A stretch of DNA of 12,279 bases from assembly GCA_028282395.1 (NCBI GenBank), contig JANQHY010000018.1, positions 1 through 12,279 of the forward strand. Reading direction: 5' to 3'. This stretch comes from Gammaproteobacteria bacterium. GTDB taxonomy: Bacteria; Pseudomonadota; Gammaproteobacteria; UBA12402. The translations under genes and the position numbers were made by a program. This document shows positions 1 to 6,210 of the stretch, piece by piece. Below the pieces are notes generated by a model. It made no database searches. It saw only the letters and a program-made list of their open reading frames with translations, and had not been told where the DNA came from. Numbering within the stretch: the first letter of the stretch is position 1; every line of letters begins with the position of its first letter.

Positions 1-28
1 CAATTTTGATGGTTAAATGCTTACTTAA

Positions 29-1438
29 TCATTGGTAACGTTGAGTAAGTGTTTGGAGATAGTTATCGAGGCCATTCAATAACTGCTGCTTCTCTTCGGT
101 TAATGTTGCTGATTTGCGATAGTGATTAATGTCATTGATAGCATTATCAAGGCTGTAACGTGGAAAGCCTTTAAAATCAATAGGTGGTTGTTGTGAAAAG
201 ATTTTTTTTAGATAACTGGTGAATTCTTGCTGCTGTTCGCTAGTCAGCTGTTGAGGGAAGTGACGGCCAGTAATGCGCGTAGCCATTTTGATCAAGCGTG
301 GGCTACGCATGGTAGCAATTGCTTCAGCTTTCTGTTGAGCATCTGCCTGATGAAAATGTTCTGCTTCAGCACGCTCTTGCGGACTCCAAAAGTCGCTATT
401 GTAGAGAGCGGCATCAATATCAGTTTCTGCTATTTCAGTGTAGGTATGATTCTGATAATAACTGATAATGGCATTAAAAATATCCTCATTCTGTTGTAGC
501 CAGTTGAGGTTGCGTTCTACCTCTTGTTGACGTTCGCTACTTAGGTGATGAAGAAAGCGTGGCGCCATAGGTAGAATAAAGGGGGATTCCCCCAGTTTTT
601 TATTGACCACATAACAGTTATCAATCACATTATCTACGCGGCTTTGGCGTAGTTCAGGAAGATCTAAGCGTAACCATAATGTTTGGTTTTTGTAGTGCTG
701 ATGCGTGCCAAGAGAGAGCACTGGCGCTTGATAGGCCATTGCAGCGCCAAGGTTGCCGGCAATTAGCAGTCCTATATGATAGGATTTAAATGCCGTGGGG
801 AGTTTATCAAGGCGTTGACGATCAGTTGCCTTGTTGAAGCCAGCACTGATGTAGTCCCACATTTCACGCTCTTGTATCAGGCGTTTAGCTAACTCAATCG
901 TGACAATGACATCAACCATTGCATCATGGGCACGACCGCTAGCCAGCTGGTTCTCACGATTGATATTTTCCAGTTTAAGTGAAATATTGCCATTATGTTG
1001 TGGCCATTGAATCACTTCTGGCTTGAACAGATAGTAGAAGAGTACAATCGGGTAGATATCCATACGCGAACATTGATTAGCATATTGGTGGGTGTAGGGT
1101 GGCAGAAGATTGCGGTAAAAAGAGAAACGTAGTAACTCATCATCAAAGTTAAGGGTATTGTAGCCCAGGCTGATAGTGCCAGGCTGGTTGAGCAGCGCAT
1201 GAATTTTTTCCATTGCGGTTAATTCACAGATGCCCTGGTTAATCGTGTCGATACCCATCTCATGTGTCATGAGTGCTTCAGGGTGAGGAATCACATCACA
1301 GTTGAGTTTGACTAAAAACTGCTGGCGCTCAAGTTCGCGTAGCTCTTTATCACAACGAATAGCGGCAAATTGAATCACCTGATCAAAGCAGCGATTTAGA
1401 CCGGTCGACTCAACGTCATAAAAAAGATAAGTTGTCAC
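29..1438 (-). CDS. sbcB: Exodeoxyribonuclease I (DEDDh 3'-5' ssDNA exonuclease)
   Basis: This is a 469-residue protein, close to the 475 residues of E. coli ExoI. Exonucleases of this family degrade single-stranded DNA 3' to 5' and act in recombination and mismatch repair. The DEDDh exonuclease core is visible: FYDVESTGLN (residues 6-15) supplies the first Asp/Glu pair (D8, E10), NFDDELLRFSFYRN (97-110) supplies the second acidic site, and AHDAMVDV (170-177) supplies the catalytic His171 and Asp176. The C-terminal half matches the SH3-like/helical ExoI extension only loosely. The start is GTG at 1438. It overlaps the apaH stop as GTGA and has a GGAG ribosome site about 8 bases upstream, inside apaH. 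The overlap suggests an operon with translational coupling. The family assignment is firm. The gene symbol rests on motifs and length rather than on a database search. Confidence 0.9.
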   Translation of the reverse strand: MTTYLFYDVESTGLNRCFDQVIQFAAIRCDKELRELERQQFLVKLNCDVIPHPEALMTHEMGIDTINQGICELTAMEKIHALLNQPGTISLGYNTLNFDDELLRFSFYRNLLPPYTHQYANQCSRMDIYPIVLFYYLFKPEVIQWPQHNGNISLKLENINRENQLASGRAHDAMVDVIVTIELAKRLIQEREMWDYISAGFNKATDRQRLDKLPTAFKSYHIGLLIAGNLGAAMAYQAPVLSLGTHQHYKNQTLWLRLDLPELRQSRVDNVIDNCYVVNKKLGESPFILPMAPRFLHHLSSERQQEVERNLNWLQQNEDIFNAIISYYQNHTYTEIAETDIDAALYNSDFWSPQERAEAEHFHQADAQQKAEAIATMRSPRLIKMATRITGRHFPQQLTSEQQQEFTSYLKKIFSQQPPIDFKGFPRYSLDNAINDINHYRKSATLTEEKQQLLNGLDNYLQTLTQRYQ

Positions 1439-2247
1439 GACTTTTTCTCCACATAAAAAAGCTGTTGGTCCTCAAGACGCAGTGCTGTCAGGCGATTGCC
1501 CCAACAGCAGCCGGTATCAAGGGCGAATAGATTAGGGTGATTAGCGCGGCCGTTAAGAGATGCCCAGTGGCCGAAAATAATTCGCTCATCTGCTGTTGGA
1601 CGATTGGGGTAACGAAACCACGGAATAAGATTGGGTGAAACACTCTCTGGCGCGCGTTTTTCCCATAGAATAACTCTGCCTTCTGAATCACAGTAACGCA
1701 ATCGCGTAAAGGCATTGGTGATAAAACGGTAACGTGGCCAGCTGCTGAGATCATCTGTCCACAGATCAGGAGAGTCGCCATATAGATGGCTTAATAGCGT
1801 TTTATAGCCATCGCCCTGTAACATGCTTTCCACCTCTTTGGCACGTGCAAGGGCAGTGGTAAGGTCCCAGGTGGGGAGGATAGCGGCATGTACCATTGCA
1901 TAGTTGAGTTCGGCATCGTGGAATAGCAGTGGTTGTTGACGTAGCCAGTTAAGGAGTTCATCACGGTCTGGTGCGTCAAGAATCTCTTGTAACGTATCTT
2001 TTTCATTGAGCTTACGATTAGTGCCAGCAACTGCGAGTAAATGAAGATCGTGATTGCCAAGAACAATTTGGCAATGGTTGGCAAGTTTTTTAGCGAAACG
2101 TAGTGTTGCAAGTGATTGTGGGCCGCGGTTAACTAAATCACCTGCCAGCCACAGTTTATCCTCTGTCGGAGAGAAATTGATTTTGGCGAGTAGCGCCTCA
2201 AGCTCGCTGAAACAGCCCTGTATATCTCCGATTGCGTAAGTACTCAT
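1435..2247 (-). CDS. apaH: Symmetrical bis(5'-nucleosyl)-tetraphosphatase ApaH
   Basis: This 270-residue cytoplasmic metallophosphoesterase hydrolyses diadenosine tetraphosphate (Ap4A) to two ADP and so controls alarmone levels. E. coli ApaH has 280 residues. Calcineurin-type motifs appear in order: GDIQGC (7-12), GDLVNRGP (37-44), GNHDLHLLAV (64-73), then a MVHAAI histidine motif and GHWASL near the C-terminus. The sequences ELLNWLRQQPLL, RFITNAFTRLR and LDTGCCWG are near-identical to E. coli ApaH. The first motif has Gln where calcineurin enzymes usually have His (GDxHG). This Q variant is known in other gammaproteobacterial ApaH proteins and is not evidence of inactivation. ATG at 2247 is preceded by an AGGATA ribosome site. 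It is the first gene of an apaH-sbcB pair. The rsmA/ksgA and apaG genes that often sit upstream are absent here. Confidence 0.96.
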   Translation of the reverse strand: MSTYAIGDIQGCFSELEALLAKINFSPTEDKLWLAGDLVNRGPQSLATLRFAKKLANHCQIVLGNHDLHLLAVAGTNRKLNEKDTLQEILDAPDRDELLNWLRQQPLLFHDAELNYAMVHAAILPTWDLTTALARAKEVESMLQGDGYKTLLSHLYGDSPDLWTDDLSSWPRYRFITNAFTRLRYCDSEGRVILWEKRAPESVSPNLIPWFRYPNRPTADERIIFGHWASLNGRANHPNLFALDTGCCWGNRLTALRLEDQQLFYVEKKS

Positions 2248-2295
2248 TATTTTATCCTACCGTAACCCGCGCCGCTAATCTAGTAGCGAATTTGG

Positions 2296-2324
2296 ATTAA
2301 ATCGGGGTTTTGCCCTATTGACCA
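2296..2324 (-). promoter_or_regulatory. Candidate promoter for apaH-sbcB
   Basis: On the minus strand there is a -35 of TGGTCA (2324-2319), a 17-base spacer and a -10 of TTTAAT (2301-2296). The predicted start of transcription is about 40 bases before the apaH ATG. The -35 overlaps the -35 of the divergent plus-strand promoter by five bases. Assigned by eye from consensus only. Confidence 0.35.
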
Positions 2325-2346
2325 GAAATAATAATCTATCGACAAT
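2318..2346 (+). promoter_or_regulatory. Candidate promoter for the membrane protein at 2396
   Basis: The -35 is TTGACC (2318-2323), the spacer is 17 bases, and the -10 is GACAAT (2341-2346, 4 of 6 consensus positions). Transcription would begin near 2353 and leave a leader of about 40 bases. It is back-to-back with the apaH promoter, so one bound regulator or polymerase could influence both. Confidence 0.4.
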
Positions 2347-2395
2347 CCCTGCCATGATAATCACAAGCTAGCTGGTTAAAGTTGGAGTAAAGGGT

Positions 2396-3400
2396 ATGTT
2401 TGCATTAGCTGCAGTAACAATAAAAAGCGCAAAGAGACAGACAAAGAGAGCTCAAGCTTCTCGTTATTATTATCGCTGGCTTTTTTATATCAATATGATT
2501 CTTCCGTCGCCATCTATAAAGATTTTTCCTACGGAGGGAAATGCCAGCAGATGGAACAATCTGAAGCTCTATCTGTTGTCTGTTATTGAGCCATTGGCGC
2601 CATTTTTTCTTTTCTACCAATTAATCTACTCAACCGCATCAACTTTTCCTGCACGATTGGCACTTTTCTTTGCAGGTCTTGCTCCATTTTTGATTGGTTG
2701 TCTGACACATATGGCGACTAAAACTATTTGGTATATTATCTGTTTTCCACTTTCCTATCCAGTTGAGTTGTACAGATGCTCTGAGGAGTTAGATGGTGAT
2801 CAGTTATTGATGGCAACACTGGTCTGGGCAATCGGCACGTCATTGATAGTCGGCGCAATTTTTTGGTTATGGCCAATAATAACTGGGATGACTGCGCTAA
2901 CGTTTATTGCTGGATTGACACTTGCCCTGATTCATGGCGCGCCCTATTTGACGTTTGCTGTAAAAATATTCCTTGATATCTGTATTGGGACACCACCGGT
3001 GATATTGATTAGCAGTCTATTGCTTAATTTAGTAGATACGATCTTTTATTCTGATGACGTCAATTATCAAATTAATAAACAGGTAGGTGAGGCGAGTTTA
3101 ACAATGGTGTGCGAGGGAGAGGGGACAGTGTCTCTCGGTGTGGAGGCGGAGTCTAACTCATTGCAGAAAACAACACTTATTCTGGCCGATGATGAGACAG
3201 TGTTAACAAAACAAACTTTCGATGACATTCAACGGACCTTGTCAGGGCGAGATATTGATATCGAATATTCCGCGCATACGTTAACTAAAACACAATCAAT
3301 GCTTTGGAATCATACACTTACTAGGGATATTGAGCCCACAGCGGGTAAGACAAATCATAAAAATGAAATATCGAGCTTTTCTCAATTATCCATTAACTAG
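2396..3400 (+). CDS. Unrecognised polytopic membrane protein with soluble C-terminal tail
   Basis: I do not recognise this 334-residue protein. The N-terminus (1-50) is basic and not a classical signal peptide. Hydrophobic segments at about 58-80, 85-106, 137-161, 163-188 and 191-217 suggest five membrane helices, with a possible short sixth at 109-122. Residues 218-334 form a polar, Ser/Thr- and acid-rich tail (for example ADDETVL, SGRDIDIEYS) with no motif I can name. ATG at 2396 has GGAG about 9 bases upstream. An in-frame ATG at 2492 is a weaker alternative. The gene is divergent from apaH. It is followed by a 120-base gap holding a nested inverted repeat, so it need not be in an operon with the next gene. 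Base use is intermediate between the core genes and the AT-rich gene downstream. It may be lineage-specific. No function is proposed. Confidence 0.75.
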   Translation: MFALAAVTIKSAKRQTKRAQASRYYYRWLFYINMILPSPSIKIFPTEGNASRWNNLKLYLLSVIEPLAPFFLFYQLIYSTASTFPARLALFFAGLAPFLIGCLTHMATKTIWYIICFPLSYPVELYRCSEELDGDQLLMATLVWAIGTSLIVGAIFWLWPIITGMTALTFIAGLTLALIHGAPYLTFAVKIFLDICIGTPPVILISSLLLNLVDTIFYSDDVNYQINKQVGEASLTMVCEGEGTVSLGVEAESNSLQKTTLILADDETVLTKQTFDDIQRTLSGRDIDIEYSAHTLTKTQSMLWNHTLTRDIEPTAGKTNHKNEISSFSQLSIN

Positions 3401-3436
3401 CGCGTATCATTTATATTTTAACCATATTTTGAACAA

Positions 3437-3480
3437 ATATTGACTATTTTGACAATAATCTTGTCATAAAGGGTCAATAT
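3437..3480. repeat. Nested inverted repeat with four TTGAC half-sites
   Basis: The outer arms ATATTGAC (3437-3444) and GTCAATAT (3473-3480) are perfect 8-base complements. Inside them, TGACAA (3450-3455) and TTGTCA (3461-3466) are perfect 6-base complements around a 5-base loop. The unpaired spacers between outer and inner arms are 5 and 6 bases. TTGAC therefore occurs twice on each strand. The element could be a paired operator or a cruciform/hairpin. It overlaps the likely promoter of the gene at 3522. Confidence 0.6.
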
Positions 3481-3490
3481 AAGGTACGAT
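3461..3490 (+). promoter_or_regulatory. Candidate promoter for the split gene at 3522
   Basis: The -35 is TTGTCA (3461-3466, 5 of 6 consensus), the spacer is 18 bases, and the -10 is TACGAT (3485-3490, 4 of 6). The -35 coincides with the inner right arm of the nested inverted repeat. A protein bound to that repeat would be expected to block it. Found by eye. Confidence 0.35.
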
Positions 3491-3521
3491 TGGCAACATA
3501 TTTAGTATTGGAAAGAGATAA

Positions 3522-4274
3522 TTGTACAGTAACAACGCACTACTTTTTTTTGAAACCTTTTCTTTTATTGAAAGTGGGGGAAAAAAGGTTTCGCGAGATA
3601 TTTCTTGCATTATACAGAGCTATCTGCAAGTTATATTTTTTCACATTGGTAAAGAAGCTGTTATCATCGAGAGCCCTTTTTTAAATCGTTCTTGGGGCTA
3701 TGGTTCTTGGGGTAATGAAGTTAATGGGTGGGACTATAATTCCGATTATTCTATAAAGCTAAAGCGATCACCGATGAAGTTTTATAAGAAGATGGTGAAT
3801 ACTGAATTTTTTTCACAATCAATTAATCATCTTAAAGGTGTTCCATTGAAGTTAGAAGAAGATGAGAAGGTTATAAAGATGTTCTCATCAGCTTACTATA
3901 TCACCGTAGCGACTAATAAAAATGAGCTTTATCTCTGGAAGAAGCCTAATTTTAATGATGGCTATATTGTTCAAATAAACTTTAACGATAAAAATGAGAA
4001 AATCGTTGATATTGCATTATTAGAAGGGACAAATAATGATCTTAAAGTATTTATTATAACGAATCTTCATCAACTGTACGTTGATACAATTTTCCTTAGG
4101 GAGGCTAGGTCTCTTTTTCATAGGATGAAAGAGCCTAAACATACTTTTCGATTAGCGAAAGATGAAGAGATTGTGAAGATTTTTCCATCAGCTAATTATG
4201 TAACAATAGCAACTAATGAGAATAAATTACATTTTTTCAATCTTGTTAATTTCCAAAATAAGGCTTTTTTTTAA
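3522..4274 (+). CDS. N-terminal fragment of split repeat protein (RCC1/beta-propeller-like repeats)
   Basis: I do not recognise this 250-residue frame. It carries one full 100-codon repeat (from 3861) and the first part of a second (from 4161). Each begins with a phrase of the form DExVxKxFxSAxYxTxATNxN. The V-I-A-T-N...L-W pattern is loosely like the RCC1 repeat core, but no full RCC1 signature is present. It ends at an in-frame TAA (4272-4274) in the middle of repeat two. Without any frame change, the sequence continues VECDSKDKNEKIADLALLE, matching NDKNEKIVDIALLE of repeat one. A single nonsense change in a once-longer gene is the simplest reading. TTG at 3522 follows an in-frame stop directly and has a GGAAAGAG-like ribosome site. 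A later ATG (SPMKF) is possible. Residues 20-45 (VSRDISCIIQSYL) resemble an F-box-like helix only vaguely. The region is very AT-rich compared with its neighbours. Expression is uncertain. Confidence 0.6.
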   Translation: MYSNNALLFFETFSFIESGGKKVSRDISCIIQSYLQVIFFHIGKEAVIIESPFLNRSWGYGSWGNEVNGWDYNSDYSIKLKRSPMKFYKKMVNTEFFSQSINHLKGVPLKLEEDEKVIKMFSSAYYITVATNKNELYLWKKPNFNDGYIVQINFNDKNEKIVDIALLEGTNNDLKVFIITNLHQLYVDTIFLREARSLFHRMKEPKHTFRLAKDEEIVKIFPSANYVTIATNENKLHFFNLVNFQNKAFF

Positions 4275-4400
4275 GTAGAATGTGATAGCAAGGACAAGAA
4301 TGAGAAGATCGCTGATCTTGCATTGTTGGAAAAGGATTATAATCTTGAATTGATTCTTGTAACAAACTGTCATCAATTAGAAGTCTATGAGATTATGCAA
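3861..4400 (+). repeat. Two tandem 300-base coding repeats (second one interrupted)
   Basis: Unit one begins at 3861 (GATGAGAAGGTTATAAAGAT) and unit two exactly 300 bases later at 4161 (GATGAAGAGATTGTGAAGAT). At protein level, AYYITVATNKNELYLW aligns with ANYVTIATNENKLHFF. NDKNEKIVDIALLE aligns with KDKNEKIADLALLE, and FIITNLHQLYV with ILVTNCHQLEV. Unit two carries the TAA at 4272 and is recognisable to about 4400. The match shows an old internal duplication and ties the two open frames into one ancestral gene. Confidence 0.75.
4272..4274 (+). other. In-frame TAA interrupting the repeat gene
   Basis: The stop lies at the end of an eight-T run (4265-4272). Adding or removing one T does not rescue the gene: nine Ts lead to TGA shortly afterwards, and seven Ts give TAG at once. 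Polymerase slippage or a simple homopolymer sequencing error therefore cannot explain the break. A base substitution (for example from TTA, CAA or AAA) or stop readthrough can. Confidence 0.7.
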
Positions 4401-5063
4401 TCTTTGGGGAGTTATCGTTTTGGGGGGACCTACCCATTGATTCCTCTTTTGGATGAAACTAAAAAGAGAGATGATAGGCCTGTTTCTAAAGGTATTCATT
4501 CAGAGACTGTATTAGAGGAAGCTGCTGAAAATGGTTATGGTGAAACAACAGTTGTTCTTGCACGAAGAATTAATGTTTTAAAGGAGAATACCTTTTTTAA
4601 TGATGAATTAAGGAAATTAATTAATGAGATTTCAGTTGGATTGAAAACGAAAGTTTTTGAGAAGATTAATGCTAAAAAAGATAGTAAGAATTATATTGTT
4701 GAGTTCAAGGCTCTTCAGAGTCTTGCAACTTTATTGAAAGGACTATGTGGGACAGCTGATTCCAGTCCTGGTAAAGAGGACAGATTGCTTGCGATAAAGC
4801 AGTATAAGAAAGAAGTTATTGGTGGTTATTGGTATAGTCTGTCGCCAGCATTAAGAACCACTATTATGACATTCATTGGTGCCTTAGTGGGGTTTGTTGT
4901 AGGGTTAATAATAGGCGGTCCTGCAGCATTGATTTCCGCGCCAATAACTGCTGGGCTGTTTTCAGGCGCCGCCACCCATTTTGCCAGTAAGCGTAGTGAA
5001 GAGCAGAAATTATCACTTGAGCTTGTTGAAAAGATTGAGACTAAGTTGCAATATTCATTATAG
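4323..5063 (+). CDS. C-terminal fragment of split repeat protein with glycine-rich membrane hairpin
   Basis: This frame is in phase with the upstream one, and coding similarity begins before it, at about 4281. It is best read as the remainder of the same gene. The first 25 residues finish repeat two (ILVTNCHQLEVYEI). Residues 60-165 are charged and probably helical. Residues 178-219 form two hydrophobic stretches rich in Gly and Ala (FIGALVGFVVGLIIGGPAAL and the following ITAGLFSGAA), a membrane hairpin with glycine-zipper spacing. A charged C-terminal helix follows. Such hairpins occur in secreted membrane-targeted proteins of intracellular gammaproteobacteria, but that role is only a guess here. 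If translated alone, TTG 4323 lacks a ribosome site, and ATG 4395 has only a weak one. Composition is extreme: bases 4561-4620 contain 14 G/C of 60. The gene's end also contains the next operon's promoter. Confidence 0.55.
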   Translation: MLEKDYNLELILVTNCHQLEVYEIMQSLGSYRFGGTYPLIPLLDETKKRDDRPVSKGIHSETVLEEAAENGYGETTVVLARRINVLKENTFFNDELRKLINEISVGLKTKVFEKINAKKDSKNYIVEFKALQSLATLLKGLCGTADSSPGKEDRLLAIKQYKKEVIGGYWYSLSPALRTTIMTFIGALVGFVVGLIIGGPAALISAPITAGLFSGAATHFASKRSEEQKLSLELVEKIETKLQYSL

Positions 5064-5074
5064 TTTACTATAAT
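5046..5074 (+). promoter_or_regulatory. Strong promoter for the SnoaL-like/tetR operon
   Basis: The -35 is TTGCAA (5046-5051), the spacer is exactly 17 bases, and the -10 is a perfect TATAAT (5069-5074). Transcription should begin near 5081, about 30 bases before the ATG at 5110. It lies largely inside the last codons of the upstream gene. It is the best sigma70-type match in the window. Confidence 0.7.
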
Positions 5075-5078
5075 GAAT
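5053..5078. promoter_or_regulatory. 26-base palindrome: candidate TetR operator
   Basis: The arms ATTCATTATAG (5053-5063) and CTATAATGAAT (5068-5078) are perfect 11-base complements around TTTA. They fill the spacer and cover the whole -10 of the promoter of the operon encoding a TetR repressor. That is where an autorepressing TetR dimer would be expected to bind. The alternative is an AT-rich hairpin ending the upstream transcript, since it spans that gene's stop codon. Confidence 0.55.
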
Positions 5079-5109
5079 TATCTTTAATACAATTACATTG
5101 AGGTGCATC

Positions 5110-5463
5110 ATGAGCAATGAAAATATCAGCGTTGTTGAGCGTTACTATGCTGCTATGCAGCAACATGACATAGCGACTATTAAAGACTGTCTACATCCAG
5201 ATGTTTCACTAATTAGTCCCCTTGCTGAAGTGGCTGGCCTAGAAGCTGTGCTGGCAGCAGCAGAGACCTTCTCTAATATGATTCAATCATTAACGATTCG
5301 TTCAAGATTTTCGTCCGGTAATCAAGTGATGCTAGCATATGATTTCGATTTGACTCTTAACGGCTCGATAAAAAATTTGCGAGCAGCTGTATTGGTGACA
5401 CTTGAAAACGCCCATATTATTTGTATTGAGTTGTTTTTTGATGCTCGATTATTTAGGCAATAA
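5110..5463 (+). CDS. SnoaL-like / NTF2-fold protein
   Basis: This is a 117-residue cytoplasmic protein with the NTF2/SnoaL pattern. An N-terminal helix (SVVERYYAAMQQHDIATIKD) is followed by LHPDVSLISPLAEVAGLEAV and then by beta strands (IRSRFSSGNQVMLAYDFDL, RAAVLVTLENAHIICIELFFD). The family includes polyketide cyclases, ketosteroid isomerase-like enzymes and many non-catalytic small-molecule binders, so the substrate cannot be read from sequence. The frame is open from TTG 5098, but ATG 5110 is chosen because GAGGTG sits 7 bases upstream. It follows the strong promoter/palindrome and is 54 bases before tetR on the same strand. The likely arrangement is a two-gene operon in which this protein handles or senses a compound tied to the repressor. 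Confidence 0.8.
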   Translation: MSNENISVVERYYAAMQQHDIATIKDCLHPDVSLISPLAEVAGLEAVLAAAETFSNMIQSLTIRSRFSSGNQVMLAYDFDLTLNGSIKNLRAAVLVTLENAHIICIELFFDARLFRQ

Positions 5464-5517
5464 CAAGCGCAAGTAGCTTCTTAATGATATTAATCGTTTA
5501 ATAAAAGGAGGCGCACG

Positions 5518-6147
5518 GTGTCGAGTCAAAAGAGGCGTGCCTACATTTCGCAAACGCGTACTAAACAGGCAGAAAAAACGCGTGCCCGTATTCTCCAGGC
5601 AGCACAGCGGCTTTTCCAAAAAAAAGGCGTTGAAGGCGTTAAAATTGAAGAGATTGCTCAAGCAGCAAAAGTCGCTGCATCGACTATCTATGCACTTTTT
5701 AAGTCAAAGCGTGGAATATTGCATATGCTCATGGATCAGTCAATGCCGATTGGCCGATATGAAGCGCTAGTAAATATGGCTATGCAGACAGACTGTGTGA
5801 AAAAGCGTTTAGCCATCGCGGCGAAAATTGCCCGAGAGATGTATGAAGCAGAGCAATCACAGATAGATCTGTATCGTGGTGCTGGATTGTTGGCAGCAGA
5901 ATTTAAAGCGATTGAAGCGGCTAATGAAGCGCGACGTTATCAACGTCTCCAAGAGACGATTCAGCGTATGGTAAAAGAAAAAGCATTAATAAAAGGAGTG
6001 AATCAGTCTCAGGCACACGATATTTTATGGGCGTTTACTGGTCGTGATATGTATCGACTATTTGTCATGGAAAGAGAGTGGGCGCCTGATGCTTATGAAA
6101 AATGGTTAACTCAACTGTTAATTAAGTTGCTGGTTATGGATCAATAG
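5518..6147 (+). CDS. TetR/AcrR-family transcriptional repressor
   Basis: This 209-residue protein has a classic N-terminal TetR DNA-binding domain. TRARILQAAQRLFQKKGVEG (21-40) is helix 1 and its turn. IEEIAQAAKVAASTIYALFK (43-62) is the helix-turn-helix, followed by SKRGILHMLMDQ. The C-terminal ligand-binding/dimerisation domain (about 70-205) is helical and too divergent to name a ligand. The start is GTG 5518, with a perfect AGGAGG 6 bases upstream. No better start exists. It sits downstream of the SnoaL-like gene in the same orientation and is probably cotranscribed from 5046-5074. The palindrome over that -10 is the obvious candidate autoregulatory operator. It converges on the lysR-type gene downstream. 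Confidence 0.92.
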   Translation: MSSQKRRAYISQTRTKQAEKTRARILQAAQRLFQKKGVEGVKIEEIAQAAKVAASTIYALFKSKRGILHMLMDQSMPIGRYEALVNMAMQTDCVKKRLAIAAKIAREMYEAEQSQIDLYRGAGLLAAEFKAIEAANEARRYQRLQETIQRMVKEKALIKGVNQSQAHDILWAFTGRDMYRLFVMEREWAPDAYEKWLTQLLIKLLVMDQ

Positions 6148-6164
6148 CGTTGGCCGGGTTTGAT

Positions 6165-6178
6165 TGAGCGTCAGCTCA
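6165..6178. terminator. Weak hairpin between convergent tetR and lysR-type genes
   Basis: TGAGC (6165-6169), loop GTCA and GCTCA (6174-6178) form a 5-base stem in the 63-base convergent gap. The following bases (TCTTATAG) are not a convincing U-run, so terminator activity is doubtful. No better candidate is visible for either gene. Confidence 0.25.
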
Positions 6179-6210
6179 TCTTATAGAATAATTAACTTCT
6201 ACTGTGAAAA

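Noticed and set aside
1..28. Search for a terminator after the exonuclease gene
   Set aside because: Only 28 bases remain in the window, and no hairpin with a T-run is visible there.
3490..3684. Open frame from TTG 3490 with a fair AAGG ribosome site, running into an eight-T tract at 3544-3551
   Set aside because: Its downstream part overlaps the better frame of the split gene and has no protein-like pattern. A frameshift at the T tract joining the two frames is possible but unsupported.
4265..4272. Programmed or transcriptional slippage on the eight-T run as a rescue of the split gene
   Set aside because: The coding phase is the same on both sides of the stop, and a shift by one base in either direction reaches a new stop within a few codons.
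5481..5502. Short AT-rich inverted repeats (TTAAT/ATTAA) between the SnoaL-like gene and tetR
   Set aside because: Five-base arms in A/T-rich sequence are expected by chance, and no promoter accompanies them.
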